Below are positions 1 to 8,925 of a stretch of DNA of 64,000 nt, in pieces. The notes beneath the pieces were generated by a model. The model saw only the letters and a program-made list of their open reading frames with translations. It did not search any database and was not told where the DNA came from. A program made the translations under genes and the position numbers. This stretch comes from Deltaproteobacteria bacterium (GTDB lineage Bacteria; Myxococcota_A; UBA796; JAFGLY01), in contig JAFGLY010000114.1 in NCBI GenBank assembly GCA_016927815.1, forward strand, positions 1 through 64,000. Reading direction: 5' to 3'. The first letter of the stretch is position 1; the number at the start of each line of letters is the position of its first letter.

Positions 1-1318
<1,318 letters not shown>

Positions 1319-1322
1319 TCCG

Positions 1323-2411
1323 GTGGTGCTGCCGATCGAGAACGACCTCGACCGCTTCCGGCGCATCGTCCGGGGCCGGGTCCGCAAGGACCTCCGGCGG
1401 TTCATGGGCTCCGACGAACTCGTGGGCCGCCAGGGGAAAAAAGTCGTCTCCATCCCCATCCCGGAGATCCACATCCCCCGGTTCCGGTACGGACCGAACG
1501 AGCAGGGCGGCGTGGGGCAGGGCGAGGGCGACCCGGGGGATCCGGTGGACGGCGCGGGCGAGGCCGGGGACGCGCCGGGCGAGCACATGCTCGAGGCGGA
1601 GGTCACCATCGAGGAGCTGGCCGAGATCCTGGGCGAGGAGTTGGAACTGCCCCGCATCGAGCCCCGGGGCCGCCGGGAGGTGGCCAGCCCGCGGTCGAAG
1701 TACACCGGCATCTCGCTCGCGGGCCCCGAGTCCCTGCGCCACGCCCGGCGCACCTTCCGGCAGGCGCTCAAGCGCCAGATCGCCGCGGGAACCTACGATC
1801 CGGCCAACCCGGTGGTCATCCCCGTAAAGGAGGATCGGCGCTACCGCTCGTTCCAGGTGGAGACCGAGCCGTCCAGCGCGGCGATCATCCTCTACATCAT
1901 GGATGTATCGGGCTCCATGGGCCAGAAGCAGAAGGACCTCGTCCGGCTCGAGACCTTCTGGATCGACGCCTGGCTGACCCACAACTACCGGAACATCGAC
2001 ACCCGGTTCATCATCCACGACGCCGCGGCTCGCGAGGTGGACCGCGACACGTTCTTCCGCACCAAGGAGAGCGGCGGTACGCTCATCTCCAGCGCCTACC
2101 GGGAGGCCGTCCGCATCCTGGAGGCCGACTACCCGCCCGCGGACTGGAACATCTACGTCTTCCAGTTCTCCGACGGAGACAACTGGTCCACGGCCGACAC
2201 CCAGGCCTGCCTGGAGATCCTCGGCCAGAAGATCCTGCCGGTGGCCAACCTGTTCGGGTACGGGCAGGTGGACTCCGAGTACGGCTCGGGCCAGTTCCAC
2301 AAGGACCTCGAGGCGTCCTTCGGCAGCGACGAGCGGGTCGTGCTCACGCGGATCCCCGAGCGCGACGCCATCATGGACTCCATCCGGGCCTTCCTCGGGA
2401 AGGGACGTTGA
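1323..2411 (+). CDS. DUF444 / YeaH family VWA-like protein
   Basis: A 362-residue protein of the DUF444 (YeaH) family, partner of PrkA in conserved stress operons; its biochemical role is not settled. An acidic Gly-rich linker lies near residues 60-90. The C-terminal half carries a von Willebrand A-like fold with the metal-site motif DVSGSMG beginning at about residue 194, followed by [10 protein letters not shown] and FSDGDNWS. The GTG start lies 4 bp after the prkA stop. The last bases overlap the next gene in TTGA, indicating translational coupling. Length and motifs agree with the family, so the call is firm although the function is inferred from association only. Confidence 0.93.
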   Translation: MVLPIENDLDRFRRIVRGRVRKDLRRFMGSDELVGRQGKKVVSIPIPEIHIPRFRYGPNEQGGVGQGEGDPGDPVDGAGEAGDAPGEHMLEAEVTIEELAEILGEELELPRIEPRGRREVASPRSKYTGISLAGPESLRHARRTFRQALKRQIAAGTYDPANPVVIPVKEDRRYRSFQVETEPSSAAIILYIMDVSGSMGQKQKDLVRLETFWIDAWLTHNYRNIDTRFIIHDAAAREVDRDTFFRTKESGGTLISSAYREAVRILEADYPPADWNIYVFQFSDGDNWSTADTQACLEILGQKILPVANLFGYGQVDSEYGSGQFHKDLEASFGSDERVVLTRIPERDAIMDSIRAFLGKGR

Positions 2412-3931
2412 CGGTGGACGCGCCCACCCTCATCCATGGCCTCAAGCGCCGCCCGCTGCCCCGGGAGATCGAGGAGGCCCGGGAGCGGATCCAGGCGATC
2501 GCCTGGAACGCCGGCTTGCGCTTCTGCGAGACCGTCTTCGAGATGTGCTCCTTCGACGAGGTCAACATGATCGCCTCGTACGGAGGCTTCCCCACGCGCT
2601 ACCCGCACTGGCGCTTCGGGATGGAGTACCTGCGCATGAAGAAGGGGTACGAGTGGGGGCTCCAGAAGATCTACGAGATGGTCATCAACACAGAGCCCGC
2701 GTACGCCTACCTGCTCGACAACAACCTCCTGGCCGACCAGAAGACGGTCATCGCCCACGTGTACGCCCACGTGGACTTCTTCCAGAACAACGCGTACTTC
2801 GCGCCCACCAACCGGAAGATGCTCGACGAGATGGCCAACCACGCGGCGCGGGTCCGGCGCCTCGTGGACCGACACGGCGAGGGGGCGGTGGAGCGCTTCC
2901 TCGACCGCTGCCTGTCGCTCGAGAACCTGGTGGACTCCCACGCGCTCCACGTCCGGCGGCCTCCGTCCGAAAAGGACCTCCCCCAGGACCTCGAGCCCCA
3001 GCGCCTGCCCTCCAAGTCCTACATGGACCGGTTCGTGAACCCGCCGGAGGTGCTGCGGGCCCAGGCCGAGAAGCGGCGTAAGAAAGCCCAGGAACGCAAG
3101 TTTCCGCGCGCACCCGAGCACGACGTCCTGCTCTTCCTCCTGGAGCACGCCCCGCTCGAGCGCTGGCAGGCGGACCTGCTCGCGATCGTGCGCGAGGAGG
3201 CCTGCTACTTCGTGCCCCAGGGCCAGACCAAGATCATGAACGAGGGGTGGGCGACCTTCTGGCACACCCGGCTCATGACCCGCCACATCCTCTCGGACGC
3301 CGAGGTGGTGGACTACGCGGATCACCACGCGGGCACCGTGGCCACCCGGCCCGGCCAGCTCAACCCCTACAAGATGGGCCTCGACCTGTTCCGCGACATC
3401 GAGGAACGCTGGGACAAGGGCCGGTTCGGCAAGGACTGGATCGACTGCGACGATCCCGGGGAACGGGCGCGCTGGGACACGGGCGCGGGCCTGGGGCTCC
3501 AGAAGGTCTTCGAGGTCCGGCGGGACCACAACGACGTGTCCTTCGTGGACGCCTTCCTCACCGAGGACTTCTGCCGCGAGCACGGGCTGTTCGCCTGGGA
3601 GTACGATCCGGGCTCCCGCCAGTACGTGGTGGACACGCGCGAGTTCCGGGCGGTGAAGGAGAAGCTCCTCTTCCTGCTCTCCAACCACGGCCAGCCCCGC
3701 ATCGCCGTCACCGACGCCAACCACGCCAACCGGGGCGAGCTCGAGCTCACGCACGTCCACGAGGGCGTGGATCTCCAGCTCGAATGGGCCCGGGAGACGC
3801 TCGGCAACCTCGCGAGGGTGTGGGGTCGTCCGGTGTGCCTGGTCACCCGGGTGGAGGACCGGGAGGTGGTGCTGCTCCACGACGGCGACACCTTCCGGGC
3901 CGAGGGACTGCCCGGCCGGGGGGAGTCGTGA
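2408..3931 (+). CDS. SpoVR / YcgB family protein
   Basis: A 507-residue SpoVR-like protein, named for a Bacillus sporulation cortex phenotype and called YcgB in enterics. It usually sits third in the prkA-DUF444-spoVR triad, as here. Family blocks include the N-terminal WNAGLRFCETVFEMCSFDEV and a central stretch around NEGWATFWHTRLM, plus LNPYKMGLDLFRDIEERWDK. No signal peptide or membrane helix is seen, so it is probably cytoplasmic. The TTG start overlaps the upstream stop; a GTG two codons later is the alternative. The 3' end overlaps the next gene in GTGA. The molecular function of the family is unknown. Confidence 0.93.
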   Translation: MTVDAPTLIHGLKRRPLPREIEEARERIQAIAWNAGLRFCETVFEMCSFDEVNMIASYGGFPTRYPHWRFGMEYLRMKKGYEWGLQKIYEMVINTEPAYAYLLDNNLLADQKTVIAHVYAHVDFFQNNAYFAPTNRKMLDEMANHAARVRRLVDRHGEGAVERFLDRCLSLENLVDSHALHVRRPPSEKDLPQDLEPQRLPSKSYMDRFVNPPEVLRAQAEKRRKKAQERKFPRAPEHDVLLFLLEHAPLERWQADLLAIVREEACYFVPQGQTKIMNEGWATFWHTRLMTRHILSDAEVVDYADHHAGTVATRPGQLNPYKMGLDLFRDIEERWDKGRFGKDWIDCDDPGERARWDTGAGLGLQKVFEVRRDHNDVSFVDAFLTEDFCREHGLFAWEYDPGSRQYVVDTREFRAVKEKLLFLLSNHGQPRIAVTDANHANRGELELTHVHEGVDLQLEWARETLGNLARVWGRPVCLVTRVEDREVVLLHDGDTFRAEGLPGRGES

Positions 3932-4404
3932 GCCTGTCCGGCGCGCTCGACGCCGCGCTCGGCGCCCCGGGCGGGGTGCCCGGCCGCGTCCGCGCCGAGG
4001 CCGACGGCGTCCTGGTGGACGCCGACGTCGTCGACGCGGATCGTCTCGGCGCCACGCTCGATCGGGTCGTGGTGCGAGATCCGGGCGGGGGCAGCGTGGC
4101 CCGCCAGGCCGAGGCGGCCCCGGAGCGGCTCAAGGCCCTGGGCGAGCCCATCGCGCCGGTCGAGGTCGAGCCCCGCCTGGGCGGCGCGGTCCTGCGCACC
4201 CTGCCCGAGGCCATGGAGAAGGGGCGCTTCTGGGAGGTCACCATCGGCGCGGACGGCCGCGAGGCCGCGGTCGGCCGGTACCGGGTCGAGGCGGACGGCG
4301 CCCGGCGGGCCGAGCCGTTCACGGTCACACGCGAGGCGCTGGGTCGCGTGGTGGACGGCCTGGCCGACGCGCTCGGGGCCGGGCGGACGGAGGAGACGGG
4401 CTGA
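3928..4404 (+). CDS. unknown protein, fourth gene of the prkA operon
   Basis: A 158-residue soluble-looking protein that I do not recognise. It starts at GTG inside a GTGA overlap with spoVR, so it is very likely translated with the PrkA group. It is rich in Ala, Arg, Gly and Glu, lacks cysteine, and shows no signal peptide or membrane helix. The N-terminal half alternates short beta-like stretches (GVLVDADVVDADRL, DRVVVRDPGGG). The C-terminal half reads like a small alpha/beta domain (FWEVTIGADGREAAVGRYRVEADG) followed by a helix. It ends 10 bp before a convergent gene. The coding call rests on the overlap, codon bias and start position. Confidence 0.75.
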   Translation: MSLSGALDAALGAPGGVPGRVRAEADGVLVDADVVDADRLGATLDRVVVRDPGGGSVARQAEAAPERLKALGEPIAPVEVEPRLGGAVLRTLPEAMEKGRFWEVTIGADGREAAVGRYRVEADGARRAEPFTVTREALGRVVDGLADALGAGRTEETG

Positions 4405-4414
4405 CGGCCGGGGC

Positions 4415-5245
4415 CTACGGCGGGTCGGATTCTCCCGCGAGGGACGGGGGCGTCTCGGGGGTGCGATAGGGGCCCGAGGGCAGCGCGGCCACGCTTTCCT
4501 CGAGGGTGAGGCGGCGGCGAATCGCCTCGGAGAGGGCAGGATCGATCGACGAGCGGGCGAGGCGCTGGACGGTGCGCAGCGGGAGGCCGAAGGCGTGGGC
4601 CGACTCGGCCGTGGCGATGCCTGCGCCCCGGGCGAGCGCAGAGGCCGCGGCCCGCACCGCCACCACGTCCGCCGCGCGGCCCGAGAGCACGGGGCCGAGG
4701 CCGACCACGGCGGTGGCAGCAGCATGGAGGCGCGCCGGGCCCAGGGTCCGGATGCAGGCGTCGTCGGCAGGCCGGACGGCGTCGGGTGGAAGGCCCACGG
4801 CGCGGAACACCGCGGACCGGGGGAGGCGAGGGAGCAGCTCCGGGAGCCGGTCGCGAAACCCTGGCAGGAGCCGGGCGCCCGCCAGGTCGAGGAAGCAGGA
4901 GCCGGTCCACAGGGCAGGATGGACGGGGATCCCGTGGTGCACGGGCTGCCCGAGGAGGTAGCGGACGAGCGACTCCAGGTGGCTGCGGCCCTCCACCGGC
5001 CGGACGCGCGCGGCCTCGGGGGGCACGAGCGCGTGAGGGCGCAAGACCAGCCGCACGGATCGGCCCAGGTGGCCGGGGCGGTCGCCCAAGGTCACGAGGT
5101 GGACGTGGTCGTCCACCACCGAGAAGAGGACGAGCCGCTCCCGGGCGACCGAGGCCAGGGCGCGCACCGCGGCGCGGCGGGCGGCTTCGTCGGGGAAGAG
5201 GGCCTGGCGGCCCTCGGTCGCGAGCGTCAGGTGCCAGAGGGACAT
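4415..5245 (-). CDS. REP-associated tyrosine transposase-like (Y1/HUH) protein
   Basis: A 276-residue protein resembling the RAYT branch of the IS200/Y1 transposase superfamily, single-strand nucleases that act on palindromic REP sequences. It opens with MSLWHLTLATEGR. The HUH metal motif appears as DDHVHLV (His 47 and 49), and the candidate nucleophile is Tyr 96 in the RYLLGQPVHHG helix, the position of the usual YIxxNP block. The C-terminal extension (residues 150-276) is Ala/Arg rich. The start is supported by the family N-terminus. Three 51-bp palindromic units lie 28 bp upstream of the start codon, the expected partner DNA of a RAYT. No flanking transposon ends were seen, so a domesticated single gene is more likely than a mobile element. 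Confidence 0.8.
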   Translation of the reverse strand: MSLWHLTLATEGRQALFPDEAARRAAVRALASVARERLVLFSVVDDHVHLVTLGDRPGHLGRSVRLVLRPHALVPPEAARVRPVEGRSHLESLVRYLLGQPVHHGIPVHPALWTGSCFLDLAGARLLPGFRDRLPELLPRLPRSAVFRAVGLPPDAVRPADDACIRTLGPARLHAAATAVVGLGPVLSGRAADVVAVRAAASALARGAGIATAESAHAFGLPLRTVQRLARSSIDPALSEAIRRRLTLEESVAALPSGPYRTPETPPSLAGESDPP

Positions 5246-5272
5246 GGGCGCTCCAGGGTGGCAAGTCCGGGA

Positions 5273-5421
5273 GACGCCATAACTACTGACGTTTTCAGAA
5301 ACAACAGGAGTTACGGCGCGAAAGACGCCACAACCTGGTGTGTTCTTGGGAACGACTCGCGTTATGGCGCGAAAGACGCCACAACTCTTCATGTTTTTCA
5401 GAACAGCCCGACTTGTGGCGC
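5273..5421. repeat. three tandem 51-bp nested palindromes (REP-like array)
   Basis: Three units start at 5273, 5324 and 5375, an exact 51-bp period. Each opens with GACGCCAYAAC and closes with a complementary arm (GTTACGGCGC, GTTATGGCGC, CTTGTGGCGC), so each unit is an imperfect palindrome. A second, inner inverted repeat sits at the centre (GTTTTCAGAAAC, GTTCTTGGGAAC, GTTTTTCAGAAC). A GAAA spacer joins units 1-2 and 2-3. The arms are conserved between units while the stretches between arm and centre vary, as in REP/BIME elements. The array fills most of the gap between the RAYT-like gene and the DD-carboxypeptidase gene, and is AT-richer than its surroundings. Confidence 0.85.
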
Positions 5422-5442
5422 CCGGTGCCCCCAGGCGGACCG

Positions 5443-6417
5443 CTACCCGTGCTCCCGCGCCCAGGCGACGATGCGGGAGACATCCGCGAACCGGGTGCGC
5501 CGGCCGCGATCGCCCAGGAGCGCCACCACCAGGCGGGGTCCACCCCGCGGCCGGAGCACCGTGGCGTAGCAGTAGCCGGCAGTGTCGGTGTAGCCGGTCT
5601 TGGCGGCCTCGATCTCGAGGTCCTCGCGGGCGGACAGCCTGTCCGTGGTGAACAGACGCCGGGTGCGGTTGGCGAAGTGGACGTCCCAGAAGGGGGCCGT
5701 GGCCACGGTGGAGAGCACGGGGTGGGCCGCCACCGCCAGCGCCGCGCGTCCCACGTCGCGGGCCGTGGAGAGGTTGTCGTCCTCGAGGCCCGAGGGGTCG
5801 GACCAGGAGGAGAGCGTCATGCCGAGTTCCTCGCTCACCTCGTTCATGTGCACGACGAAGTCGTCCACGCCGAGGCCCGCCACGCCCGACAGCGCGTAGG
5901 CGCCCCGGTTGTCGGAGGCCACCAGGGCCGCGCCGAGCGCGTCGAAGCCGCTCACGCAGTCGCCGGTGTGGAAGCGCGAGCGCGCACCGCTGCGCGTGGG
6001 CCGGAACTCGATGCCCACGCACACCTGGGACTCCAGGTCGGGCTCGGTGGAGGCCAGGGTCAGGGCCGAGGTGAGCTTGGTGAGCGAGGCCACCGGCCGC
6101 CGATCGTCGGCCCGGCGGGCCAAAAGGATCTCTCCCGCGTCCAGGTCGTACACGAAGGCCGAGGGGGATCGGACCACCCTCTCCAGGGATCGCCCGCGCG
6201 CCACCTCGGGGCCGTCCATGGCGGACAGGGCCAGGACGTCGGGCACCGCCGGGTACCATGCGGGCGGGGTCCAGCCCGGGGCGGCCGGCCGAGCCGGTGG
6301 GACGGTCGTGCCCTCGGTGGACCCGTCCACCGGGGAGAAGGCGACCTGGAGGGCCACCACCGACAGGGCGAAGGTGCCGGCCGTGACGATCGTGCGGGGG
6401 ATCAGGCGGGAGGGCAT
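5443..6417 (-). CDS. D-alanyl-D-alanine carboxypeptidase (peptidase S11, penicillin-binding protein)
   Basis: A 324-residue exported S11 peptidase that trims the terminal D-Ala of peptidoglycan stem peptides. All three active-site motifs are present: SLTK at residues 111-114 (nucleophile and base), SDN at 168-170, and KTG at 273-275. Residues 9-28 form a hydrophobic signal or anchor segment, followed by a Pro/Thr-rich linker. The protein ends soon after the catalytic domain without the usual membrane-binding C-terminal helix, so anchoring is probably N-terminal. ATG at 6417 is chosen; an in-frame ATG at 6447 would add ten residues and neither has a clear Shine-Dalgarno site. Its 3' end lies 21 bp from the palindrome array. 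Confidence 0.92.
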   Translation of the reverse strand: MPSRLIPRTIVTAGTFALSVVALQVAFSPVDGSTEGTTVPPARPAAPGWTPPAWYPAVPDVLALSAMDGPEVARGRSLERVVRSPSAFVYDLDAGEILLARRADDRRPVASLTKLTSALTLASTEPDLESQVCVGIEFRPTRSGARSRFHTGDCVSGFDALGAALVASDNRGAYALSGVAGLGVDDFVVHMNEVSEELGMTLSSWSDPSGLEDDNLSTARDVGRAALAVAAHPVLSTVATAPFWDVHFANRTRRLFTTDRLSAREDLEIEAAKTGYTDTAGYCYATVLRPRGGPRLVVALLGDRGRRTRFADVSRIVAWAREHG

Positions 6418-6459
6418 GGAGGATCCGTCGGGGGGGAACCGGACCATGTGACCACATTG

Positions 6460-6477
6460 CTCTTGTCTGGTCAAGAG
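6460..6477. promoter_or_regulatory. perfect inverted repeat, possible operator
   Basis: CTCTTG, six bases, then CAAGAG: a perfect 6-bp inverted repeat between the divergent carboxypeptidase and prenyl synthetase genes. It lies in a locally AT-rich patch. It could be an operator or the start of a leader hairpin for the carboxypeptidase transcript. No T-run follows, so a terminator is unlikely. A site this short may also be chance. Confidence 0.3.
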
Positions 6478-6586
6478 TGCAGCCTGAAAAAATGTACAGG
6501 TCGGTGGCATGCATCCCCGGGCGTCGCGCTCGGGACAGAACGTGGATAGGTTCACGGGGTCCTGAACCTCGTGAACCGGAGTCCGC

Positions 6587-7567
6587 GTGGCCATCCGTCC
6601 CCCTTTCCTCGATCGCGTGGAGACCCGCATGGAAGCGCTGCTCCGCGTGGATCCGGCGGCCGACGACGCCGAGACCGAGCGACTCCTCGACGCGGCCCGC
6701 GACCTGTGCCTGGCGGGCGGCAAGCGCGCGAGGCCCTGGCTGGCCTGGCTGTTGGGCCGCGCCCTGGGAGCCACGGAGGAGGCCCTGCTCGACCTCGCGG
6801 TGGCGGCCGAGTGCATCCACGCCGCCAGCCTGCTCCACGACGACGTGGTGGACGAGGGCACCTCGCGGCGGGGTCTTCCCACGGCCAACGCCCGCTGGGG
6901 CAACCTGGCCGCAGTGCTCTCGGGCGACCTTCTACTCACCGTGGCCCTGACCCAGCTCCGATCCCACCCTCCGGCCCTTCACCACGCGGCCGTGGACACC
7001 GTGGCCGCCATGACCCGGGCCACGCTGCAGGAGGCGGGCGCACGAGGCCGCACGGACCTCACCCCCGCGCGCTGGCGGGAGATCGCCTGGGGGAAGACGG
7101 GCGTGCTCTTCGGCTTCTGCGGAACCGGTGCAGGTATCCTCGCGGGCGACGCCCCGTCCGCGGACCGCCTGGGCCAGGCGTGCGCCCACCTCGGGGTGGC
7201 CTTCCAGACGGCCGACGACCTGGCGGACCTGTGCGGCTGGACCCGGGGCAAGGCTCCGGGCGCCGACCTGCGCAACCGAAACCCCACGCTTCCCTTGCTC
7301 ATCGCGGCACACGACCATCCTCCGATACGCGAGGCGCTTCGCCGGGCCTGGGCACGCGATCCGGTGGACCCGGAGGACGCGGCGCACGTGGCGGGCCTGG
7401 TCCGGGCGACCGATGCCGTGCCTCGCACGCTCGAGGCCCTGGCGGCCGAGGTGGCGTCCGCCGAGGCGGCGCTCGCGCCCTGGGCCGCGCACCCCAACGT
7501 CGAGCAGGTGCTTGGTTGGGCGAACTCCCTGGTGGCCGAAGGAGAGGCGCCGTGCCCGAGCCCTTGA
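6587..7567 (+). CDS. polyprenyl synthetase (isoprenyl diphosphate synthase)
   Basis: A 326-residue trans-isoprenyl diphosphate synthase that would condense isopentenyl diphosphate onto an allylic diphosphate to make farnesyl, geranylgeranyl or longer chains. GGKRARP (44-50) binds pyrophosphate. The first Asp-rich motif is DDVVD (85-89) in the helix LLHDDVVDEG. The second is DDLAD (210-214) in QTADDLADL. The loop between first motif and Arg is GTSRRG. No membrane segment. The GTG start has an upstream GGAG. It overlaps the following GbsR/MarR-like gene by 16 bp, so the two are co-translated. Chain length cannot be read from the sequence with certainty. Confidence 0.9.
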   Translation: MAIRPPFLDRVETRMEALLRVDPAADDAETERLLDAARDLCLAGGKRARPWLAWLLGRALGATEEALLDLAVAAECIHAASLLHDDVVDEGTSRRGLPTANARWGNLAAVLSGDLLLTVALTQLRSHPPALHHAAVDTVAAMTRATLQEAGARGRTDLTPARWREIAWGKTGVLFGFCGTGAGILAGDAPSADRLGQACAHLGVAFQTADDLADLCGWTRGKAPGADLRNRNPTLPLLIAAHDHPPIREALRRAWARDPVDPEDAAHVAGLVRATDAVPRTLEALAAEVASAEAALAPWAAHPNVEQVLGWANSLVAEGEAPCPSP

Positions 7568-8136
7568 GCCCGTCCAAGCCCGAGCGTCCCGCATGGGAGG
7601 ACCTCGCCCTGGAGGCGGTGGGCACGGTCATCGAGTTCTGGGGCTTCAAGCGGAACCAGGGTCGTGTCTGGGCCCTGCTCTACCTGAGGGGCCAGGCGCT
7701 CTCGGCCGCGCAGATCCAGCACGGGCTCGCCCTGTCCAAGGGGGCCACCTCGGTGTTGGTACGCGAGCTGGAGCACTGGGGCGTGCTCCGACGGGTCCGG
7801 CGGGGAAGCGACCGGACGTGGCGGTTCGAGGCCGAGCAGGATCTCATGGCCATGGTGCGTCGGGTCCTCGAGCACCGCGAGGGGACCCTGGTGTCCCGCG
7901 TGACCGCCGACCTCGCACGGGCCGAGGCCCTGGTGAGGCAGGACCGGGCCGCCACCCCCGAGGTCCGGGCCCGCGTGGGCCGGATGCTCGCCCTGGCCCG
8001 AGCGACCGAGCACGCGCTGGATGTGTTCCGCCGAACCGCGCACCTGGACGCCGCTCCGGTGGTGGAGGCGCTGGTGGGTGCCCCGGCGAGCGTCCGGAGG
8101 CGCCTGGCACGGCTGGCAGGACGCTCAGAGGGGTAG
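7552..8136 (+). CDS. GbsR/MarR-like transcriptional regulator
   Basis: A 194-residue winged-helix protein. The first half (about residues 15-95) shows the GbsR-type pattern: GFKRNQGRVWALLYLRGQAL, then helix-turn-helix LSAAQIQHGLALSKGATSVL, then the wing VRRGSDRTWRF. The second half is an Arg/Ala-rich helical region likely used for dimerisation or effector response. In other bacteria GbsR-like proteins govern osmoprotectant uptake, but here the partner is a prenyl synthetase gene it overlaps by 16 bp. The GTG start follows GGAGAGG, a strong ribosome site, which settles the start. Its target is unknown; control of its own operon is the simplest guess. Confidence 0.85.
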   Translation: MPEPLSPSKPERPAWEDLALEAVGTVIEFWGFKRNQGRVWALLYLRGQALSAAQIQHGLALSKGATSVLVRELEHWGVLRRVRRGSDRTWRFEAEQDLMAMVRRVLEHREGTLVSRVTADLARAEALVRQDRAATPEVRARVGRMLALARATEHALDVFRRTAHLDAAPVVEALVGAPASVRRRLARLAGRSEG

Positions 8137-8204
8137 CCTGTCCAACTCCGGTGGGGGATCGGCTGCCGGCCCCCCCCCAGCAAACGGTGGACCCTTCGCG
8201 TTGC

Positions 8205-8816
8205 CTATCTGCCGGCCGAGGCCATGAGCGCGAGCAGACCCTCCACCACGAACCGCACGCCCCAGGCCAGGGTGATGAGCCCCAGGAGCGTGGAGGTCAC
8301 CTGCACGAACGTCCGGTTCACGAACCGAGCCACGAGGGGTGCCGCGGCGAAGAGCGCTGCCGTGAAGAGGAGCACCGCGGTCACCGCCAGGGTGGTGGGC
8401 AGGAAGCCGTCTTCCTGCACGGACACGATGATGGCCGTGATGGTGGCCGGTCCGGTGAGCAGAGGCGTCCCGATGATGGCAGCCACGGCCTGGGCCGAGC
8501 GCTCCCCGGAGGTGTCGTCGCCCGCCAGCGACTCGCCGAGCGCCATCTTCAAGCCCAGCAGGCCCAGCACGATGCCGCCCGCCACCTTGAACTGGTCCAC
8601 GGTGGTGGAGAACAGCACGAGCAGGCTCGGACCGAGGAGCAGGACCACCGCGGAAAGGCCCGCGGCCACCCCGAGCCCGAGCGTGGCCACCCGGCGTCGC
8701 TCGGCGGGCGCCATGCCCCGGGTCAGCCCGAAGTAGACCGCGAAGGACGCGAGCGGATCGAAGATGACGAAGAAGAGGACGACGAGCTGGGGCAGGTGTG
8801 CGAGCTGGGCGGACAT
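8205..8816 (-). CDS. MarC family integral membrane protein (UPF0056)
   Basis: A 203-residue MarC-like membrane protein with about six transmembrane helices. It begins with PQLVVLFFVIFDPLASFAVY, the conserved N-terminal helix with its Asp-Pro, and contains GIVLGLLGLKMAL and GTPLLTGPATITAIIV, the second conserved family motif. The function of MarC proteins is not established; the old link to multiple antibiotic resistance was withdrawn. ATG at 8816 is preceded by GGGAGG at a good distance, which favours it over the longer frame upstream. Convergent with the regulator gene and divergent from the M3 peptidase. Confidence 0.9.
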   Translation of the reverse strand: MSAQLAHLPQLVVLFFVIFDPLASFAVYFGLTRGMAPAERRRVATLGLGVAAGLSAVVLLLGPSLLVLFSTTVDQFKVAGGIVLGLLGLKMALGESLAGDDTSGERSAQAVAAIIGTPLLTGPATITAIIVSVQEDGFLPTTLAVTAVLLFTAALFAAAPLVARFVNRTFVQVTSTLLGLITLAWGVRFVVEGLLALMASAGR

Positions 8817-8865
8817 GGGGGCCTCCCGACGAGGGGCCGGGGCCCTATCGCGGGGCGGGTCACCC

Positions 8866-8894
8866 TTGCACACGGAACCCATCCCGGCGATGCT
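8866..8894 (+). promoter_or_regulatory. candidate sigma-70-type promoter of the M3 peptidase gene
   Basis: TTGCAC and GATGCT separated by 17 bp, 31 bp before the start codon of the downstream gene. The -35 is good, the -10 is weak (3 of 6). Inferred from pattern only. Confidence 0.3.
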
Positions 8895-8925
8895 GGACAT
8901 TCCGGTCTACCCAGGGAGCCCTCCC

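Noticed and set aside
4415-5245. Complete IS200-type insertion sequence
   Set aside because: No left or right ends, no target duplication; a RAYT-like single gene fits better.
5273-5421. CRISPR array
   Set aside because: Three 51-bp units are palindromic and joined by 4-base GAAA spacers, with no unique spacers and no cas genes. REP-like elements explain them.
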